A stretch of DNA of 10,672 nt from Bacteroidetes bacterium UBA7692 (GTDB lineage: Bacteria > Bacteroidota > Bacteroidia > Chitinophagales > LD1), in the NCBI GenBank assembly GCA_002482725.1, contig DLGO01000090.1:1-10672 (forward strand), written 5' to 3'. Positions within the stretch are counted from its first letter, which is position 1. Every line of letters begins with the position of its first letter. The position numbers and the translations under genes were made by a program. Positions 7,663 to 10,672 of this stretch are shown here, one piece after another. Below the pieces are notes generated by a model. The model was not told the DNA's origin. It saw only the letters and a program-made list of their open reading frames with translations, and did no database searches.

Positions 7663-7670
7663 TATATTCG
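7663..7670 (+). promoter_or_regulatory. Weak candidate -7 box upstream of the T9SS cargo gene
   Basis: TATATTCG differs from the Bacteroidota consensus TAnnTTTG at one base and ends 44 bases before the ATG at 7715. No -33 TTG is found at the proper distance. The leader after it is A-rich (7696-7711), common before Bacteroidota start codons in place of a Shine-Dalgarno. Confidence 0.2.
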
Positions 7671-7714
7671 CAATCCTCTGATTATTATTATTTAGTTAAA
7701 CAAAAAAACAATTC

Positions 7715-9814
7715 ATGCAAATGAAAAAATTACTCGGCACGCTTTTGCTTTCTGCAATAGCATTTGGTGGTGTAGTTGCGCAGCAAATCGAATTTACAGC
7801 TCCTGTAAAACAAAAACCAATCCTGAAAATGGCTCCTGGTGTTTTGAAAGGTGTGGCTAATAACAATTCAAGTCGCTCGATTACCAAAAAATTCAATGTG
7901 AGCTATGGTGCGCATCAGCGTATTACCAAAAACCCTTCAGATTCTATTGCTATTACATTAGGCCTTGATCTTAATAACAATTTTACAAATGCCACACAGG
8001 CTACTACAAGGTATGGTATTGTATTTTTTGACTCTCTTGTTGATATTAACAGTGTAAACAACACCTTTACTTCATATAAGGCTGCAGATTATACATCTAC
8101 ATTAGATACGCTTATTGTAGGTTTTCTTCACGAAAACACTACAGCAAACGAAGACACCATTATCATAACAGTTTTCAACGGAACTACATTTACTACATCT
8201 GGTTCAGGTGCGGCTGTTACACTTAATGCACCTACTTTGTGGGCAGATACAATTTATACCAGCACCAGTTCGCCAAAAAATGCAGGCGATTTCACTATTG
8301 CCGGTTATCTTCCTAAAGTTACATTGCCAAAGGGCCATACTTTCGGGGTTAAGGTTGACTTTAAAGGTGATACAGCCAACAAATTTAACCTGATCACTAC
8401 ATTTAATAATGAGTGTAATGAGCAGTGTTTTGCAGATACCTTTAAAATACCTAACTCATATTTTTACCTGAATTTTGCCGCTCAGTCCGGCTTTTATCAA
8501 ACAGCTGCGCTTCAATTCCCGGGTTCAGCTTGCCCTGCAGGTCCTACTTGCAAAAGCTTGTTCCTTTTCGACCAGAACTATTTTATCAATGCTGCTATAA
8601 GCGGTGTTCAGGAATGCCATACATTGTCATTCACATCTACCCCGGCGGCCTGTGGCACTTCCAATGGTTCTGCTACAGTTACCCCTACCAACGAATTTGC
8701 ACCATATAACTATGCTTGGAGCACTACCCCTGCTCAAACAACTGCTACTGCTTCTGGCCTTGCTGCCGGCAAATACAAAGTTACTGTTACTGGTACCAGC
8801 GGTTGTGTTACCGTAGATTCAGTTACTATCGTTAACTCTGGTGGACCAAATGCTCCTACTGTTGCTAAAACAGATGTTGTGTGCTTTGGTGGCACTACAG
8901 GTACTGCAACTGCAACTGCTGCTGGCGGTGGTACTGCTCCTTATACTTTCGCATGGAGCACTTCACCTGCTCAAACTACAGCTACAGCTACTGGGCTTGC
9001 TGCCGGTACTTACTCAGTTACTATCAAAGATGCGTCTAACTGTATCAACACTGCTAATGTTACTGTAGGCCAAACGGCTACTGCGGTAAGTGGTACTACA
9101 TCTGCGGTTAATGCTAAATGTTTTGGTGCTGCTTCCGGTACTGCTGTTGCAGTAGGTTCAGGTGGTGTAGGTCCATACTCTTACAACTGGAGCTCAACTC
9201 CTGCACAGGCAAATGATTCAGCGCTTAATGTTGCTGCCGGTACTTACACGGTTACTATCACCGATAGCAAATCTTGTACTGCTACTAAAACTGTAACAGT
9301 AGGCCAGCCTGCATCTGCAGTATCTGCAACCGTTACTACCAACAACACAGCACAAGGCCAACAAGCCGGATCTGCAATAGCAGCTGTTACCGGTGGTACT
9401 GCCCCTTATACTTACGCTTGGGATGGTAGCGGTTCTACTACCAACACAGCTACAGGTCTTGGCGCAGGCAGCTACTTCGTATCTGTTACAGACTCTAAAG
9501 GCTGCACAGATACTACTAACTTTACTATCTCTGTTATCAGCGGTATAGAGCAGGTAGGTACAGCTTTCTCTGCGGTTAAGGTATTCCCTAACCCGGTTAA
9601 AACTGATGTTACCATCCAGGCTACATTGGAGAAAACTGAGAATGTAACTATCGAGGTAATTGACATCACTGGTAAAGTGGTTACAACCAAAGTTATCACA
9701 GGTGTAAACTCAGTGAATACTTCATTGAACCTGAGCACTATTGCCCGTGGTACATACACAATTAAATTAAGCACTCAATCTGGTTCTGTTAAAAACCGTA
9801 TTGTATTGCAATAA
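7715..9814 (+). CDS. Secreted SprB-repeat protein with T9SS type A sorting domain
   Basis: This 699-residue protein is built for export by the type IX system. A signal peptide (MQMKKLLGTLLLSAIAFGGVVA, cleavage likely before Gln23) is followed by about 275 residues of unrecognised, Thr/Asn/Phe-rich, probably beta-sheet sequence with two cysteine pairs (NECNEQC near 229, CPAGPTC near 274). Four SprB-like repeats follow (about 301-610), each with an APYxYxWS-type core and a GLAAGTYxVTVTD-type end; their core tryptophans are at 335, 414, 492 and 569. The last about 85 residues are a type A C-terminal sorting domain, with VFPNPVKTD at 623, GKVV, GTYTIKL and the end KNRIVLQ. The protein probably ends up on the cell surface or is released. 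SprB repeats occur in gliding adhesins, but this protein is far smaller than SprB and I do not infer motility. ATG codons at 7715 and 7721 are both possible starts. Codons are strongly biased to GCT, ACT, GGT and GTT, suggesting high expression. A terminator follows directly. Confidence 0.92.
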   Translation: MQMKKLLGTLLLSAIAFGGVVAQQIEFTAPVKQKPILKMAPGVLKGVANNNSSRSITKKFNVSYGAHQRITKNPSDSIAITLGLDLNNNFTNATQATTRYGIVFFDSLVDINSVNNTFTSYKAADYTSTLDTLIVGFLHENTTANEDTIIITVFNGTTFTTSGSGAAVTLNAPTLWADTIYTSTSSPKNAGDFTIAGYLPKVTLPKGHTFGVKVDFKGDTANKFNLITTFNNECNEQCFADTFKIPNSYFYLNFAAQSGFYQTAALQFPGSACPAGPTCKSLFLFDQNYFINAAISGVQECHTLSFTSTPAACGTSNGSATVTPTNEFAPYNYAWSTTPAQTTATASGLAAGKYKVTVTGTSGCVTVDSVTIVNSGGPNAPTVAKTDVVCFGGTTGTATATAAGGGTAPYTFAWSTSPAQTTATATGLAAGTYSVTIKDASNCINTANVTVGQTATAVSGTTSAVNAKCFGAASGTAVAVGSGGVGPYSYNWSSTPAQANDSALNVAAGTYTVTITDSKSCTATKTVTVGQPASAVSATVTTNNTAQGQQAGSAIAAVTGGTAPYTYAWDGSGSTTNTATGLGAGSYFVSVTDSKGCTDTTNFTISVISGIEQVGTAFSAVKVFPNPVKTDVTIQATLEKTENVTIEVIDITGKVVTTKVITGVNSVNTSLNLSTIARGTYTIKLSTQSGSVKNRIVLQ
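8615..9537 (+). repeat. Four tandem SprB-like repeats within the T9SS cargo gene
   Basis: Repeat cores (the codon before the Trp) start at 8714, 8951, 9185 and 9416, giving spacings of 237, 234 and 231 bp (79, 78 and 77 codons). Copies 1 and 2 are alike at the DNA level: in the roughly 56-nt core after 8714 and 8951 most bases agree and many synonymous codons are shared, pointing to duplication or homogenisation. Copies 1-3 begin with a cysteine (residues 301, 390, 469). Copy 4 lacks it, has Trp-Asp in place of Trp-Ser, and is the most divergent. Confidence 0.85.
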
Positions 9815-9835
9815 TATCAGAGGGTTTTCCCTTGC

Positions 9836-9877
9836 TAACAAAGGCGGCTTGAGCAATCAGGCCGCCTTTGTTATTTT
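9836..9877 (+). terminator. Strong rho-independent terminator after the T9SS cargo gene
   Basis: Positions 9836-9852 pair with 9857-9873 to make a 17-bp stem with one T-G wobble (9849/9860), closed by a GCAA loop (9853-9856), a GNRA tetraloop. A short TTTT tail follows (9874-9877). The stem begins 21 bases after the stop codon at 9814. There is no T tract on the other side, so it acts on plus-strand transcripts. It isolates the cargo gene from the AlkD-like gene. Confidence 0.88.
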
Positions 9878-9879
9878 CG
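9849..9879 (+). promoter_or_regulatory. Candidate promoter of the AlkD-like gene, overlapping the terminator
   Basis: TTG at 9849-9851 lies 20 bp upstream of TATTTTCG at 9872-9879. This fits the Bacteroidota arrangement TTG-N17-23-TAnnTTTG, with one mismatch in the -7 box. A start around 9886 would give a leader of about 20 nt before the ATG at 9906. The -33 element would sit inside the terminator hairpin of the upstream gene. Short motifs like this can occur by chance. Confidence 0.25.
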
Positions 9880-9905
9880 GGCCTTATTCCTTTTATTCAC
9901 ACAGT

Positions 9906-10589
9906 ATGAAAGCGCAATCCACCAAACAGTTACTGGCAGCACTTGAAGAAGACCTGCGCAGTGTTGCAGATGAAACGCAAAAGACTGCTATGGAAGCTTA
10001 TATGCGCCATCAGTTTACCTTCCTGGGTATCAAAATGCCACTGCGCAAAGCAACTACTGCCCCTCATGTCAAAGAACTGTTGAAAGCACCCGACGCCAAT
10101 CTGGATAAAACCATGAAATGGTTTTGGTCTAAGCCCGAACGCGAGTTTGTATACACTGGCCTGGTCTATTGCCAAAAGGCGCAAAAAATCTGGGCAGCAG
10201 ACTCCGTAAAGCTGTTCGAATACATGATTACAACACACTCCTGGTGGGATTCTGTCGACGTCATAGCCGTTCACTTCATCGGTGATTTACTGAAGAAATT
10301 CCCCGAAATAATGGAAGACACAATAAGCCGCTACAGGAGCAGCGACAATATGTGGCTCAACCGTACAGCCATACTGCACCAGCTAAAGTACAAGAAGGCT
10401 ACAAATGAGGCGCTCTTGTTCGACATCTGCCTGCAGTTCAAAGGAAGCAACGAGTTCTTTATCCAAAAAGCCATCGGCTGGGCCTTGCGTGAGCATGCTT
10501 ACCTGAATCCAACATCGGTGAAGGACTTTGTAGAAGATTCGGATTTAAAACCCCTGAGCCGCCGCGAAGCACTCAAGCATTTCGCCTGA
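9906..10589 (+). CDS. AlkD-like DNA alkylation repair glycosylase (HEAT-repeat fold)
   Basis: A 227-residue cytoplasmic protein of the DNA alkylation repair family (PF08713), made of HEAT-like helical repeats. Such enzymes excise cationic N3- and N7-alkylpurines without base flipping. The catalytic residues known for Bacillus cereus AlkD (Trp109, Asp113, Arg148, Trp187) have counterparts at a constant offset of five: Trp114 and Asp118 in HSWWDSVDVIA, Arg153 in WLNRTAILHQLKYK, and Trp192 in FIQKAIGWALREHA. The opening part has the family's GIKMPLRK segment. I chose the ATG at 9906. The same frame is open back to an ATG at 9801, but that longer form would overlap the cargo gene and translate through the terminator hairpin, and its extra 35 residues do not look like the family. 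The gene is probably transcribed alone. Confidence 0.93.
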   Translation: MKAQSTKQLLAALEEDLRSVADETQKTAMEAYMRHQFTFLGIKMPLRKATTAPHVKELLKAPDANLDKTMKWFWSKPEREFVYTGLVYCQKAQKIWAADSVKLFEYMITTHSWWDSVDVIAVHFIGDLLKKFPEIMEDTISRYRSSDNMWLNRTAILHQLKYKKATNEALLFDICLQFKGSNEFFIQKAIGWALREHAYLNPTSVKDFVEDSDLKPLSRREALKHFA

Positions 10590-10649
10590 CCCGTTTTTTT
10601 GATGGTATATTTTGCAATAAAAAGTCCTCCCCTCCACTTGTTAAAAAAT

Positions 10650-10672
10650 GGCGGTGGTTGGCGGTGGTTGGC
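10650..10672. repeat. 10-bp tandem repeat running off the window end
   Basis: The unit GCGGTGGTTG occurs at 10651-10660 and 10661-10670 and starts a third time at 10671, with a matching G just before the first copy. The array continues past the window, so its true length is unknown. The rest of 10590-10649 holds a T run at 10594-10600 without a convincing hairpin, and no gene. Confidence 0.6.

Noticed and set aside
8615..9814. SprB-repeat gene as evidence for a gliding motility locus
   Set aside because: The protein has only four repeats, and no gld or spr genes are nearby. SprB repeats occur in many T9SS cargos unrelated to gliding.
9801..9905. Upstream ATG at 9801 as start of the AlkD-like protein
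   Set aside because: It overlaps the end of the T9SS cargo gene and would translate the terminator hairpin. The 35 extra residues do not fit the family, and the ATG at 9906 aligns all catalytic residues with AlkD at a constant offset.

Overview
The window looks like ordinary chromosomal DNA from a member of the Bacteroidota, most plausibly from the Chitinophagaceae/Sphingobacteriia side (an inference). The evidence is a secreted protein with SprB-type repeats and a type IX secretion (T9SS) C-terminal sorting domain, a ComEC whose C-terminal metallo-beta-lactamase-like part is degenerate, purine-rich Shine-Dalgarno sequences absent from most starts, and a perfect TAnnTTTG promoter-like box before one gene.

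Layout. Positions 1-44 are a rho-independent terminator for a gene lying left of the window. ComF (125-853, +) and ComEC (853-2955, +) follow, overlapping by one base, and form a DNA-uptake/competence pair. Tail to tail with comEC, only 4 bp apart, is a minus-strand block read from right to left: 2-amino-3-carboxymuconate-6-semialdehyde decarboxylase (ACMSD, about 7081-6032), kynureninase (5986-4703) and a secreted leucine-rich-repeat protein (4648-2960). The gaps of 45 and 54 bp suggest one transcription unit. Divergent from this block is a small protein of a family common in Bacteroidota (7136-7624, +), then a 699-residue secreted T9SS cargo with four SprB-like repeats (7715-9814, +). A strong GNRA-loop terminator follows, then an AlkD-type DNA alkylation repair glycosylase (9906-10589, +). 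The window ends in the first copies of a 10-bp tandem repeat.

How the genes relate. KynU and ACMSD belong to tryptophan breakdown through the kynurenine pathway. KynU makes anthranilate or 3-hydroxyanthranilate, and ACMSD acts two steps later, steering carbon away from quinolinate/NAD synthesis towards 2-aminomuconate semialdehyde. The enzymes for the missing steps are not in this window. ComF/ComEC and the AlkD-like enzyme concern DNA uptake and repair but are far apart and show no sign of acting as a unit.

I found no CRISPR array, insertion sequence, tRNA/rRNA, phage gene or clear undescribed multi-gene system. The least explained parts are the N-terminal 280 residues of the T9SS cargo, the LRR protein placed in the kynurenine block, and possible promoter elements that overlap a terminator.
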